Positions 42,355-55,566 of a stretch of 62,878 nucleotides of DNA are shown in pieces (position 1 is the first letter of the stretch; each line of letters begins with the position of its first letter). A model generated the notes under the pieces. That model searched no databases. It saw nothing but the letters and a program-made list of their open reading frames with translations, and had not been told where the DNA came from. A program made the translations under genes and the position numbers. This stretch comes from Rhodospirillaceae bacterium (lineage in GTDB: Bacteria; Pseudomonadota; Alphaproteobacteria; Rhodospirillales; JABHCV01): contig JABHGV010000073.1 in assembly GCA_018671895.1 (NCBI GenBank), positions 1 to 62,878 on the forward strand. Reading direction: 5' to 3'.

Positions 42355-43419
42355 TCAGGCAATGTGCGTGTGGACGTGCCGGGCGACCTTTTTCATCACC
42401 GTCGGCAGGGCGTGATCGGACAATTCATCGGGCTTGCTCCAAATTCCGTCGGTCGATTGCTGCGTGCGTCCGGTAAACACCGTCAGTTTCAGATGAAAAT
42501 GGGTAAAAGTATGGCTGACGTGAGATGGCAGCGCCGTCCAGTCGGCCTTGATGGGCGCGTGGGCGGTCGCCTCTTCGATGCTCCAGCACTTTTCGCGCCA
42601 GTCTGTGGACGGCATTTCCATCATTCCGCCGAGCAATCCCTTGTCGGCCCGGCGGCGCAGCAGAATGCCGCCATTTTCGTCGACCGCCCAGAAAACCACG
42701 CCCATACGGGTCGGTTTAGGCTTTTTCGGTGCCTTGGCGGGCAGGGTCTCGGCATCCCCCGCGGCCTGGGCCATGCAATCGGCAGCCCACGGACAGGCAT
42801 GGCAGTTCGGCGACTTCGGCGTACAAATGCCCGAGCCCAGATCCATCAGCGCCTGAATGAAATCACCGGGGCGATCATCGGGCACCAGAGTGGACATGTG
42901 CGTCGTTACCGTTGCGCCCAGGCCCGGCGGTGGCTCGGCCAGCCGGTAAAGACGCGCAATGACACGCCGGATATTGCCATCAACGGGGGTGCTGGGACGC
43001 TGAAAGGCGATGGCGGCGATGGCACCGGCGGTATAGGCACCGATGCCGGGCAATTTCAGCAATTCATCTTCTGCGTCGGGAAATTCCCCGCCATAGTCAG
43101 CGACGACGGCGCGTGCACATTTCAACAGGTTACGCGCCCGGGCGTAATAGCCAAGCCCCTGCCACTGGTGCAGAACCCGGTCCTGATCGGCTGCCGCCAA
43201 ATCGACCACCCTGGGCCAGGCTTCCAGAAACCTTGTATAATAAGGAATGACGGTGGCGACGGTGGTCTGCTGCAACATGATTTCCGACAGCCAGACTTTA
43301 TAGGGGTCGGCGGGACCGCCTTGCACCCGCCTCACCTGACGCCATGGCAGGTCGCGGGCGTTGACGTCGTACCATGCCAGCAAGGACGTTTGCAGGAGCT
43401 GTTGTTGATCGGCGCTCAT
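42355..43419 (-). CDS. mutY: A/G-specific adenine DNA glycosylase MutY
   Basis: MutY removes A opposite 8-oxoG. The 354 residues contain the catalytic Glu46 in LSEIMLQQTTVATVIPYY, the helix-hairpin-helix KLPGIGAYTAGAI, catalytic Asp147 in PVDGNIRRV and the [4Fe-4S] ligands Cys199, 206, 209 and 215 in C-x6-C-x2-C-x5-C. The C-terminal NUDIX-like domain (from about 235) recognises 8-oxoG. It is divergent from the DciA-like gene. Confidence 0.96.
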   Translation of the reverse strand: MSADQQQLLQTSLLAWYDVNARDLPWRQVRRVQGGPADPYKVWLSEIMLQQTTVATVIPYYTRFLEAWPRVVDLAAADQDRVLHQWQGLGYYARARNLLKCARAVVADYGGEFPDAEDELLKLPGIGAYTAGAIAAIAFQRPSTPVDGNIRRVIARLYRLAEPPPGLGATVTTHMSTLVPDDRPGDFIQALMDLGSGICTPKSPNCHACPWAADCMAQAAGDAETLPAKAPKKPKPTRMGVVFWAVDENGGILLRRRADKGLLGGMMEMPSTDWREKCWSIEEATAHAPIKADWTALPSHVSHTFTHFHLKLTVFTGRTQQSTDGIWSKPDELSDHALPTVMKKVARHVHTHIA

Positions 43420-43436
43420 GGCCTTATCCTATAGAC

Positions 43437-43940
43437 ATGCCAGCACCAAGAAACATCAAAAGAGGCGGCGCGCCAAAAACGCTTGGCCATCAGGCCGGCA
43501 AGATCACCAAGCCGATCTTTGGCGGGCGCGGTCTGGCCGACGGGTCCATCGTCAGCCACTGGGGCGAAATTGTCGGCGATCTGCTGGCCCGCCATTCGAC
43601 CCCTGAACGAATTATCTTCAGGACCGGGCGCAAGGATGCCGGGGTCTTGCACCTGCGCATCGACTCCGGCGGACTGGCGATGGAGATTCAGCATATGTCG
43701 CCAGTGCTGATCGAGCGCATTAACAGCTATTTCGGCTTTCGCGCCGTTGCTGACCTGAAAATCACCCAAGGCCCCCTGCCCGACCAGCCAGAACAGCCAT
43801 CCGACGCCGTGCGGCCCTTGAGCGAGGACGAAAACCTTATTCTGCAGAATGACTTGCAGGATATTGACGACCCCGAGATTCAGGATGCCCTGGCGGCACT
43901 GGGACGCGCCGTCAGAGGCCGGAAAACAGAGAAAACCTGA
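43437..43940 (+). CDS. DciA-like DUF721 protein
   Basis: This 167-residue protein contains a DUF721 domain (residues about 20-105, with SIVSHWGEIVGDLLARHSTPERI and LHLRIDSGGLAMEIQHMSPVLIERINSYFG). The family includes DciA, which interacts with DnaB helicase in bacteria that lack DnaC/DnaI. The C-terminal part is acidic and not conserved. I start at the ATG at 43437, since upstream residues come from the opposite-strand mutY. The helicase role is inferred from the family. Confidence 0.82.
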   Translation: MPAPRNIKRGGAPKTLGHQAGKITKPIFGGRGLADGSIVSHWGEIVGDLLARHSTPERIIFRTGRKDAGVLHLRIDSGGLAMEIQHMSPVLIERINSYFGFRAVADLKITQGPLPDQPEQPSDAVRPLSEDENLILQNDLQDIDDPEIQDALAALGRAVRGRKTEKT

Positions 43941-44042
43941 AAACTATCCCCAGGAACCGTTCATTAGGGCCAAAATGGGAGTCGACTCTGCATCTCACGC
44001 GATTCTATAATTTGTCCACATATTGTGTTTTAGGAGGGTGTT

Positions 44043-44657
44043 TTGCCCCGTTTCATACTAGGTATAGCTGCTTCAATCCTGCTTTTGGCGGGTCTTTCAG
44101 GCTCAGACGCCCAAGCCGCCAACGCGCCGCTCGAAGAGGCCCTTGCGGAAATGTCCATCGGCAGTGCGGATGCACCGGTCACCTTGCATGAATATGCCTC
44201 GTTGACCTGTTCGCATTGCGCCGACTTTCACACCAAGACCATGCCGCAAATCAAGAAGGCCTATATCGACACCGGCAAGGTGCGACTGGTCTTTCATGAC
44301 TTCCCGCTCGGCAATCTGGCGATGGCGGGTGCCATGGTGGCGCGCTGTTCGGGCAAGAATAATTTCTTTCCGATGATCGGCGCCATGTTCACCTCGCAGG
44401 AATCATGGGCCCACAGCGACACCCCGTTCGAGGCGCTGGTCGGCATTGCGCGCCTTAGCGGTATGAGCGAGAACGACGTCGATGCCTGTCTCGATAACAC
44501 GGCGCTGCTGGCCGAGCTACAAAAACGCGCCAAGCACGCCAACGAAGTGCTGGGCGTGCAATCGACGCCGACCTTCTTCGTCGAGGGAAAGAAAATCCCC
44601 GGCAATATGCCGTTCGACGATTTCAAGGACGTCCTTGATAAAGCTCTGGCGAAATAA
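44043..44657 (+). CDS. DsbA-family periplasmic thiol oxidoreductase
   Basis: The 204-residue precursor begins at TTG (AGGAGGG precedes it) with a signal peptide that ends near DAQA. The mature domain has the thioredoxin-fold active site Cys56-x-x-Cys59 in ASLTCSHCADF, an inserted helical domain, and the cis-Pro segment VQSTPTFFVEGKKI. It forms or rearranges disulfides in the periplasm. Proteins of this DsbA/Com1-like group often precede smc in alphaproteobacteria, as here. Whether it is an oxidase or isomerase is not evident. Confidence 0.92.
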   Translation: MPRFILGIAASILLLAGLSGSDAQAANAPLEEALAEMSIGSADAPVTLHEYASLTCSHCADFHTKTMPQIKKAYIDTGKVRLVFHDFPLGNLAMAGAMVARCSGKNNFFPMIGAMFTSQESWAHSDTPFEALVGIARLSGMSENDVDACLDNTALLAELQKRAKHANEVLGVQSTPTFFVEGKKIPGNMPFDDFKDVLDKALAK

Positions 44658-44678
44658 CGGAAATCGGATGACCGCGCG

Positions 44679-47600
44679 TTGTTAAAATTTAACAAAATCA
44701 GGCTAACGGGCTTCAAGTCCTTCGTTGACGCGACCGAACTGACCATCGAGTCAGGGCTTACCGGCGTTGTTGGCCCGAACGGCTGCGGCAAGTCCAATCT
44801 GGTCGAAGCGCTGCGCTGGGCGATGGGCGAAACATCGGCCAAGCAGATGCGCGGCAGCGGCATGGATGACGTTATCTTTGGCGGCACCGCCGAACGCCCG
44901 GCCCGCAACATTGCCGAGGTCGTCCTGCAACTGGACAACCGAGAGCGCTCCGCACCTGCTCAGTTCAACGAATTCGAAGACCTGGACGTGTCGCGCCGCA
45001 TCGAGCGTGAAAAAGGCTCGACCTATCGGGTCAACGGCAAGGAAGTCCGGGCCAAGGACGTGCAACTGCTGTTCGCGGACTCATCGACCGGTGCCCGGTC
45101 CACCGCCATGGTCAGCCAAGGCCGCATCGGTGCCGTTATCAACGCCAAGCCGATCCAGCGCCGTTCGCTGCTGGAAGAAGCCGCCGGTATCACCGGCCTG
45201 CACAGCCGCCGTCACGAGGCTGAGCTTCGCCTGCGCGGCGCAGAAACCAATCTGGAGCGTCTGGAAGATATTCTGGGCACCCTGGATGTTCAGATGAAGG
45301 GACTGAAAAAACAGGCCCGACAAGCGACCCGTTACCGCAATATATCGGATCATATCCGCAAGGCCGAAGCGACCCTGTATCATCTGCGCTGGCAAATCGC
45401 CACGGCGGAAGCAGAGGCCAACAGCGAGCGACTGGCGGAAGCCACGACAAAGGTCGAAGAGTTGTCGCGCATCGCCGCTGGCGCATCGACCAATCAGGCC
45501 GATGCCGCATCGAACCTGCCTGCCCTGCGCGAGGCCGAGGCCACGGCGGCGGCCGAACTGCATCGCCTGACCGTGGCGCGCGACGGGCTGGACGAAGAAG
45601 AACAGCGCATCAACGAGGCGCGCACCGACACCGAAACCCGGCTTGTTCAGATTGCCGCCGACCTGGAACGCGAACGCACCCTTTCAGATGACGCGGCCCG
45701 CGCCAACAGCCGCCTGAACGACGAACGCCTGGAGGTCGAGGCCGCCAGTGAAGGCGAAGAGGAAACCGGAGCACAGGCGCGCGAACAACTGGACCGGGCC
45801 AACGCCACCGTTACCGAGCTTGACGAAAAGACTGCCGACCTGACCCACAAGGCCGCCAATGACGAGGCCAGAGAGGCCAGCCTGACCCGGTCTGTCAGCG
45901 ATTTGGAACAACGCCTGGGACGGCTGAGTGAACGGCTTGAAGACGCCACCGCATCGCAGGAACAGTTGCGCGCCGAAGAACAGGACAACGCCGCATTGGC
46001 CGAGGCCGACACCGCCCTTAATCAGGCCCGCAGCGAGCTGGAAAGCGCCCGTGAACGCCTTGAGGCGGCTGAGGCCGCACGCACAGACGCCGCCAATGCT
46101 GCCAGCGAAGCGGTTTCCGCCCAACACGAAACGGACGCCGCCCTGACCCGGCTGCTGACCGAAGAAAAAACCCTGGCCGAGGTGCTGAAATCAGATACCG
46201 ACAGTGACCTGCCGCCGCTGATTGACGAGCTGACCGTGACCCCGGGTTACGAAACACCGCTGGGCGCGGCACTGGGCGAGAACCTGTCGGCCCCGACCGA
46301 TGAGTCAGCCCCGATCCGCTGGCGCACGTTGCTGCCGTTCAGCAATCCGAGCGCCCTGCCCGCTGGCTGTCAGGCGCTGTCAAACTTTGTGTCTGGGCCG
46401 GCCGCCCTGAACCGGCGTTTGAGCCAGATTGGCGTCGTTTCTGATGAAGCCGAAGGCCAGCGCCTGTCCGAACAATTGAGCCAAGGGCAATGTCTGGTCA
46501 GCCGCGATGGCGGATTCTGGCGCTGGGACGGCTTTACGGTATCAAGCGGTGCCGAAACGGCGGCTGCCGCGCGACTTGAACAACTGAACAGACTGGCTGA
46601 AATTCGTGACCGTCTGGGCGCGACTCGTACCAAGGCCGAGGCCGCCGAAGCGACTGCCGGGCGGTCCCGAACTGCTGCCAGCGAGACTGAGACGGCGGCT
46701 GCCGAGGCGCGTGCCAATGCGCAAGGAGCGGAAACCGCGCTGGGGCGCTGTCGCGACAGCCAGACGGCGATTCGTGAAAAAGCCGCACACCAAAACTCGA
46801 AACTGGCGGCCTTGGGCGACACCATCGGCGGGCTTCAGACCGAGCTGACAGAAACCCAGGCTGGGCTTGAAGAAGCCAAACAGTCCCTCGCCAGCCTGCC
46901 CGATATTCAGGCGACCCGTCAGGATCTGTATGCTTTGCGCGGCAAGCTGACCGAACGCCGGGCCATCCAGATCGAACGCCAGAGCGCATTCGATCAGTTG
47001 CAGCGCGCCGCCGAAGCACGACACCGCAGGCTTGCCGACATCGAACGCGAAACGGCAAACTGGAATGAACGCGCCCAGGGTGCGGTCCAGCAGATCACCC
47101 AACTGGAAGAGCGCCAGCGGGCAGAGACAACTGAGCGCGAACGACTGGTCGCCCTGCCCGCCGATATCGAGGCAAAGCGCGTGATCCTGATGGAAAGCAT
47201 CGACACCTCGACGGCGACACGCAAACAACTGGCCGACAATCTGGCCAAGGCGGAAAACCGCCTGGCCGAAGCCGACAAGGCGCTGCGCGAAGCCGAAGCC
47301 GGGTTGGCACTGGCGCGGGAAACCCGGGTGCGCGCCGAAGGCCTTGTCGAACAGTCCGAACAGGCGTCTGAAGGCATTATCGAGCGGGTTCTGGATAAAC
47401 TGGATACGACGCCGGACCAGTTGTTTGAAATCGCCGGTTTGTCCGAAGACAAGGAACTGCCGGAACTGGAAGCCACCGAGCGCCGGGTCGAACGCCTGAT
47501 TCGTGAACGCGACACTATGGGGCCGGTTAACCTGCGGGCCGAGGCGGAAACCAAGGAACTGACCGAACAGGTCGGGACCCTTGAGACCGAACGCGACGAT

Positions 47601-48143
47601 CTGATCGAGGCCATCGCCAAACTGCGCAAGGGCATTTCTGAATTGAACCGCGAAGGCCGCAAGCGCCTGCTGGAAAGCTTCCACGAAGTCGACAAGCACT
47701 TCCAGGAACTGTTCGTACGCCTGTTCGGCGGCGGCACCGCCCACCTGTCGCTAACCGACAGCGAGGACCCGCTGGATGCCGGTCTGGAAATCATGGCCAG
47801 CCCGCCGGGCAAGCGCATGCAGGTTCTGTCGCTGTTATCGGGCGGCGAGCAGGCATTGACCGCGCTGGCCCTGCTGTTCGGCGTGTTCCTGACCAATCCG
47901 GCCCCAATTTGCGTGCTCGACGAAGTCGACGCACCGCTGGATGACGCCAACGTCGACCGTTTCTGCTCCATGCTCGACGAGATGTCGGCGGCTGGTCGCA
48001 CCCGCTTCCTGGTCATCACCCATCACCGCCTGACCATGGCCCGCATGCACCGCTTGTTCGGCGTCACCATGTCCGAACGTGGGGTCTCACAACTGGTCTC
48101 GGTCGACCTGCAACAGGCCGAACATATCCGGGCAACGGCTTAG
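44679..48143 (+). CDS. smc: chromosome segregation protein SMC
   Basis: This 1154-residue condensin ATPase has an N-terminal head with Walker A GPNGCGKS (32-39), long coiled-coil arms rich in Glu/Ala/Arg, a compact hinge at about 505-560, and a C-terminal head with the LSLLSGGEQALTALALL signature and Walker B PICVLDEVDAPLDDANVDRF. It works as a dimer with ScpAB to organise the nucleoid. It starts with TTG, which gives the standard LKFNKIRLTGFKSFVD opening, 21 bp after the dsbA-like gene. Confidence 0.96.
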   Translation: MLKFNKIRLTGFKSFVDATELTIESGLTGVVGPNGCGKSNLVEALRWAMGETSAKQMRGSGMDDVIFGGTAERPARNIAEVVLQLDNRERSAPAQFNEFEDLDVSRRIEREKGSTYRVNGKEVRAKDVQLLFADSSTGARSTAMVSQGRIGAVINAKPIQRRSLLEEAAGITGLHSRRHEAELRLRGAETNLERLEDILGTLDVQMKGLKKQARQATRYRNISDHIRKAEATLYHLRWQIATAEAEANSERLAEATTKVEELSRIAAGASTNQADAASNLPALREAEATAAAELHRLTVARDGLDEEEQRINEARTDTETRLVQIAADLERERTLSDDAARANSRLNDERLEVEAASEGEEETGAQAREQLDRANATVTELDEKTADLTHKAANDEAREASLTRSVSDLEQRLGRLSERLEDATASQEQLRAEEQDNAALAEADTALNQARSELESARERLEAAEAARTDAANAASEAVSAQHETDAALTRLLTEEKTLAEVLKSDTDSDLPPLIDELTVTPGYETPLGAALGENLSAPTDESAPIRWRTLLPFSNPSALPAGCQALSNFVSGPAALNRRLSQIGVVSDEAEGQRLSEQLSQGQCLVSRDGGFWRWDGFTVSSGAETAAAARLEQLNRLAEIRDRLGATRTKAEAAEATAGRSRTAASETETAAAEARANAQGAETALGRCRDSQTAIREKAAHQNSKLAALGDTIGGLQTELTETQAGLEEAKQSLASLPDIQATRQDLYALRGKLTERRAIQIERQSAFDQLQRAAEARHRRLADIERETANWNERAQGAVQQITQLEERQRAETTERERLVALPADIEAKRVILMESIDTSTATRKQLADNLAKAENRLAEADKALREAEAGLALARETRVRAEGLVEQSEQASEGIIERVLDKLDTTPDQLFEIAGLSEDKELPELEATERRVERLIRERDTMGPVNLRAEAETKELTEQVGTLETERDDLIEAIAKLRKGISELNREGRKRLLESFHEVDKHFQELFVRLFGGGTAHLSLTDSEDPLDAGLEIMASPPGKRMQVLSLLSGGEQALTALALLFGVFLTNPAPICVLDEVDAPLDDANVDRFCSMLDEMSAAGRTRFLVITHHRLTMARMHRLFGVTMSERGVSQLVSVDLQQAEHIRATA

Positions 48144-48147
48144 TCAT

Positions 48148-48184
48148 AGGCGCACTGCGTGGCGCGGCTTCTGGAAGTCAGGTT
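48148..48184 (+). repeat. dispersed 3'-end hairpin module, copy 8
   Basis: The copy begins five bases after the smc stop and in its direction: GGCGCACTGCGTGGCGC hairpin (TGC loop, one bulged G), then GGCTTCTGGAAGTCAGG. It is among the most regular copies. A different hairpin, CCGC-GAAA-GCGG, lies downstream at about 48232-48243. Confidence 0.85.
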
Positions 48185-48373
48185 CTACTTTTTTACAGGA
48201 GTTTTGTTGTTTTCCATCGTCTATCGTCATTGCCGCGAAAGCGGGATTCTAGATGATTATTTAGTATTTCTTTTCAACTACTTATAGGTGCATCTTTGGC
48301 CCTTGACAGGCCCTTGGCGGGCTTGTAGCGTCCGCACCGACTTGTAGGGTTATACCCTGAGATTGCTGATTGT
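48185..48373 (+). promoter_or_regulatory. upstream region of the Fo operon
   Basis: The region holds a small GAAA-loop hairpin (GTCATTGCCGCGAAAGCGGG, 48226-48245) of a type widespread in proteobacteria. TTGACA at 48303-48308 is followed after 17 bp by TAGCGT, which is a possible but weak promoter for the ATP synthase genes. No ORF is seen. Confidence 0.4.
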
Positions 48374-48745
48374 ATGAGCGACGATAAAACTTCGCCGGAA
48401 CTTCAACAGCTGGACGCCCGTATCGCAAAGGCCCGCAAGGGCAGCGATCAGGGCAACGGTCCGGAAATGTCGGGATTCGGCGCGGCCATGCGCTACGCAA
48501 CAGAACTTGTCTCGGGGCTTATTGTCGGTGTCGCTATCGGGTATTTTCTTGATAAGTGGCTGGATACAGGACCCTGGTTCTTGGTAGTGTTCTTTTTCCT
48601 TGGCGCAGGTGCCGGAATAATGAACGTTTACAGGACGGCAAGCGGAATTGGTATGGCACCGGGATACAAGGACCCGGCACCGACGATTAAATCGAGTGTG
48701 GTAACAGACGCAGACAATAAAACGGACGACAAGAAACGTGGCTAA
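48374..48745 (+). CDS. atpI: AtpI/AtpZ-like F1Fo accessory protein
   Basis: This 123-residue protein has two membrane helices in the middle ([19 protein letters not shown] and [19 protein letters not shown]) and polar ends, as in AtpI of alphaproteobacteria. AtpI helps assemble the c-ring. It is the first gene of the Fo operon and overlaps atpB by eight bases, which suggests coupled translation. Confidence 0.88.
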   Translation: MSDDKTSPELQQLDARIAKARKGSDQGNGPEMSGFGAAMRYATELVSGLIVGVAIGYFLDKWLDTGPWFLVVFFFLGAGAGIMNVYRTASGIGMAPGYKDPAPTIKSSVVTDADNKTDDKKRG

Positions 48746-49463
48746 TCCGCTAGAGCAATTTACCATCAAGACCCTGGTACCCATTCAATTGGGCGAGGTT
48801 AACGCATCGTTGACCAATGCCGGTCTGTTCATGGTTCTTACCGTTGCCGCCGTGACCCTGTTTCTGACGCTGGGCATGACCCGCCGCGCCGCCGTTCCCG
48901 GCCGTTGGCAATCGATGGCGGAACTTAGCTACGAATTTATCGCAGGCATGATCCGCGACAATGTCGGCAACGAAGGCCGACGCTATTTCCCGTTCGTCTT
49001 TTCGCTGTTCATGTTCATCCTGTTCGCCAACCTGATCGGTATGATCCCGTACAGCTTTACCTTTACCAGCCATATCGCCGTCACATTCACCATGGCGATG
49101 GTTGTGTTCCTTGGCGTTACCGTTATCGCCATTATCCGGCACGGACTGCACTTCTTCAGCTTTTTCCTGCCCACGGGCGTGCCGATGGTGATGGCCCCGA
49201 TTCTGGTGCCGATCGAAGTATTATCCTATCTGTCGCGCCCGATCAGCCTGTCCATTCGTCTGTTCGCCAACATGATGGCCGGACACACGATGATCAAGGT
49301 GTTCGCCGGCTTCGTTATTCCGCTGGGCATTCTTGGCGGCTGGGCACCACTGACGGTAATTGTCGCGCTGACAGCATTTGAATTTCTTGTCGCCTTTTTG
49401 CAGGCCTATGTGTTTACCGTGCTGACATGCCTGTATCTGAATGACGCTATCCACCTACATTAA
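48738..49463 (+). CDS. atpB: ATP synthase Fo subunit a
   Basis: This 241-residue integral membrane subunit forms the proton half-channels against the c-ring. The essential Arg lies in [13 protein letters not shown], and the helices include [23 protein letters not shown] and the C-terminal [20 protein letters not shown]. The length is normal for alphaproteobacteria. Its overlap with atpI supports the start at 48738. Confidence 0.96.
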   Translation: MANPLEQFTIKTLVPIQLGEVNASLTNAGLFMVLTVAAVTLFLTLGMTRRAAVPGRWQSMAELSYEFIAGMIRDNVGNEGRRYFPFVFSLFMFILFANLIGMIPYSFTFTSHIAVTFTMAMVVFLGVTVIAIIRHGLHFFSFFLPTGVPMVMAPILVPIEVLSYLSRPISLSIRLFANMMAGHTMIKVFAGFVIPLGILGGWAPLTVIVALTAFEFLVAFLQAYVFTVLTCLYLNDAIHLH

Positions 49464-49517
49464 ATTAACCCGTTTAACACCCAACTTGATAAGACACGCT
49501 TTTAAGGAAACGAAATC

Positions 49518-49742
49518 ATGGAACTTGATGCCGCTAAAATGATTGGTGCTGGTCTGGCCGTTATCGGACTCGGCGGAGTTGGCGCCGGTATTGGTAATAT
49601 CTTCTCGTCGCTGATTGGATCCATCGCCCGCAACCCTGCCTCTCGTGGTCAGGTCTTTGGCCTTGCCATGCTGGGCTTTGCGCTGGTCGAAGCTGTGGCG
49701 CTGTACGCGCTGCTGATCTCGTTCCTGATCCTGTTCACCTGA
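49518..49742 (+). CDS. atpE: ATP synthase Fo subunit c
   Basis: This 74-residue hairpin of two helices builds the rotor ring. The polar loop contains [10 protein letters not shown], and the ion-carrying Glu58 lies in [17 protein letters not shown]. The first helix has the small-residue pattern [10 protein letters not shown]. The residues around Glu58 show no obvious extra Na+ ligands, so proton use is assumed. A good Shine-Dalgarno (AAGGAAACG) precedes the ATG. Confidence 0.96.
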   Translation: MELDAAKMIGAGLAVIGLGGVGAGIGNIFSSLIGSIARNPASRGQVFGLAMLGFALVEAVALYALLISFLILFT

Positions 49743-49774
49743 TCCAAAAATGGAACGCCCTTCGGGGCATCCAG

Positions 49775-50350
49775 ATGAACACGCATCGGAAACACATCCT
49801 TGGGGTTATTGGCGGCGTACTGGCCGCCCAGCTGGCATCGCCGGCGCTGGCTGCTGGTCTGCCGCAGCTGGATATAGCCACCTTCACGCCGCAGCTGGTC
49901 TGGCTGGCGATTACGTTCGTCGTCCTGTATCTGCTGATGTCGCGTATCGCCCTGCCGCGTATCGGTCAGGTGATCGAGGAACGCCAGCACCGCATCGAGG
50001 ATAATCTGGCCAAGGCCGAAACGTTGAGGGCTGATGCCGCCGAAGCCGAGGCGTCCTATGAGGCAGCCCTGGCCAAGGCCCGTGCCGATGCCCACAGTGT
50101 GATGGTCGAAGTGCACGACCAGGTTGCCAGCGAAGCGGCTGCCAAGCTTGCCGATTTAAGCGCCAAACTGGATGACAATCTGAAACAGGCCGAAGATCGC
50201 CTGGTGCAAGAAAAGGAAAAGGCGTTGGAATCCCTTGGCGAGATCGCCACCGAGGTAACCAGGGCACTGACCGAGCAATTGACCGGCGGAGATGTATCGG
50301 ACAAGGACATTTCGAAAGCCGTCGGCACCGCGCTGGAGGCCCGCCAATGA
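49775..50350 (+). CDS. ATP synthase Fo subunit b' (AtpF', AtpG)
   Basis: This 191-residue subunit is one of the two different stator b-type chains of alphaproteobacteria. The N-terminal region to about residue 27 (ASPALAAGL) looks like a signal or first helix, followed by the membrane helix FTPQLVWLAITFVVLYLLM and a long charged helix rich in Glu, Ala, Lys (EDNLAKAETLRADAAEAEA). It overlaps the next gene by four bases. Confidence 0.92.
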   Translation: MNTHRKHILGVIGGVLAAQLASPALAAGLPQLDIATFTPQLVWLAITFVVLYLLMSRIALPRIGQVIEERQHRIEDNLAKAETLRADAAEAEASYEAALAKARADAHSVMVEVHDQVASEAAAKLADLSAKLDDNLKQAEDRLVQEKEKALESLGEIATEVTRALTEQLTGGDVSDKDISKAVGTALEARQ

Positions 50351-50880
50351 GCACCGCCCTTGCAGCAGACGCCGCCGGACAGGCCGCCCCGCACGCCTTT
50401 TATGAGGACCCGACGTTCATTGTTCTCATCTGTTTCATCATTACCTTCGCGCTTGCCGGAAAGGCCGTCTACACCAAGATAGCCGAAGCACTGGACGCCC
50501 GTTCCGAGGGCATCCGCGACGAAATCGAAGAAGCAACAAAGCTTCGTGAAGATGCCCAGGACCTGCTGGCATCGTTCGAGCGCAAACAGCGCGAAGCTAT
50601 CAAAGACGCCGAGGCGATTACCGAACGCGCCAAGTCCGAAGCCGACTTCATGCGCAAGAAATCTGCTGAAGATCTGGAATTGATGATGGCGCGGCGCGAA
50701 CGTCAGGCAAAAGACCGCATTCAGCACGCCGAAATTCAGGCCCGTGATGAAATACAGAACGCCGCCATCGACGTCGCGACTGAGGCGGCGAAAACCCTGC
50801 TGGCGGCACAGGTCGGCGGCAAAAAAGGCGAGGTTTTGATCGACAACGCCATCGACGAGATTTCAGACAAACTGAATTAG
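50347..50880 (+). CDS. atpF: ATP synthase Fo subunit b
   Basis: This 177-residue stator subunit has a membrane helix near residues 21-40 (FIVLICFIITFALAGKAVY) and a cytoplasmic coiled coil (LDARSEGIRDEIEEATKLREDA and KRAKSEADFMRKK-like AKSEADFMRKKSAEDLE). It pairs with b'. The ATG overlaps the b' stop. It is the last gene of the Fo operon. The F1 genes are elsewhere, as usual in this class. Confidence 0.94.
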   Translation: MSTALAADAAGQAAPHAFYEDPTFIVLICFIITFALAGKAVYTKIAEALDARSEGIRDEIEEATKLREDAQDLLASFERKQREAIKDAEAITERAKSEADFMRKKSAEDLELMMARRERQAKDRIQHAEIQARDEIQNAAIDVATEAAKTLLAAQVGGKKGEVLIDNAIDEISDKLN

Positions 50881-50891
50881 GCCCTGCCCCC

Positions 50892-51779
50892 ATGGAGCCA
50901 GTCCTCGACATCACCGATGACGAACGGCGCTGTGGCAGTATTTCCCCGGAAAAACTCGACCATTGCCGCGACCTGCTGGATGAGCACGGATATCTGGTAC
51001 TGCCGAATGCCGTTTCCAGCGCCCCGCTTGAAAAGCTGAATGATTTTCTGAACGACGAGTGGGCGGCCTTTAATCAATCAAAAGACAAATGGATCGGTGG
51101 CGGGCGGCATATCGGCCATGTGCAGTTAATGCCCCCGGCGACACCGGAATACCTGCTGAAAGAGGCCCTGCTGAACGATATCTTCTTTCAGATCACATCC
51201 CATATTTTAGGGCCCGACGTTGTCAACGTCGTCTATTCGGGAAACACCAACCTGCCCGGCAGCACCAACCAGCATTTTCATTCCGACACAGAACCGGTTG
51301 GCATGGAAAGCCTGATCATCAACATTCCGCTGATCGATGTCGACGAAAGCAACGGTAGTCTGGAACTGATTGCTGGCTCACACAAACAACCACATTCGTT
51401 TCGCAGTATTGAAGCCATGGAAATGCAGGGTCACGGCATTCGCATCAACTCAGCAATCGGCGACGCCGTTATCCGGTATCCGACCCTGCTGCATCGGGGA
51501 GCCGCAAACCCGTCGTCGATGCCGCGCCATATGTTGAGCATGTGGCATGCGCCAAGGGGCACCAGCGTCGAGGTTATGACACCCCCCTTTCCCGTGGCCC
51601 CGGCGTGTAAGGATATGATCGGGGATGGCGTCGAAAGACAGAAGTGCCACTTCGAAGAACGTCGGCTGAATACGTTCTGTCCGAATTATTTCGCGCCGAA
51701 CGTCGCCGGACTGATCAAGGAAATGGCGTTCCTGCACACGCCGGGATTGTTCTCGCTGGTCAAGCGGATGCAGAGGTAG
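50892..51779 (+). CDS. phytanoyl-CoA dioxygenase (PhyH) family protein
   Basis: This 295-residue Fe(II)/2-oxoglutarate-dependent dioxygenase of the PhyH family has the proximal iron-binding His-x-Asp in QHFHSDTEPVG, the distal His in PTLLHRGAANPS, and the co-substrate-binding strands DESNGSLELIAGSHKQPH. Such enzymes hydroxylate small molecules or lipids. The substrate is unknown. It starts 11 bp after atpF and could be read by the same transcript, although no functional link with ATP synthase is apparent. It is convergent with ligA. Confidence 0.82.
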   Translation: MEPVLDITDDERRCGSISPEKLDHCRDLLDEHGYLVLPNAVSSAPLEKLNDFLNDEWAAFNQSKDKWIGGGRHIGHVQLMPPATPEYLLKEALLNDIFFQITSHILGPDVVNVVYSGNTNLPGSTNQHFHSDTEPVGMESLIINIPLIDVDESNGSLELIAGSHKQPHSFRSIEAMEMQGHGIRINSAIGDAVIRYPTLLHRGAANPSSMPRHMLSMWHAPRGTSVEVMTPPFPVAPACKDMIGDGVERQKCHFEERRLNTFCPNYFAPNVAGLIKEMAFLHTPGLFSLVKRMQR

Positions 51780-51792
51780 AAAACAAGGGCAC

Positions 51793-55550
<3,758 letters not shown>

Positions 55551-55566
55551 CAGGGTCTAGCCTCGC

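Noticed and set aside
46542-47744. Minus-strand ORF of 400 codons opposite smc
   Set aside because: Lies in the coiled-coil coding part of smc; its Gln/Phe/Gly-rich product is typical of a shadow frame.
48226-48253. GAAA-loop hairpin before atpI as an intrinsic terminator of smc
   Set aside because: The stem is only four to five bp and no T-run follows; noted only as a common small palindrome.
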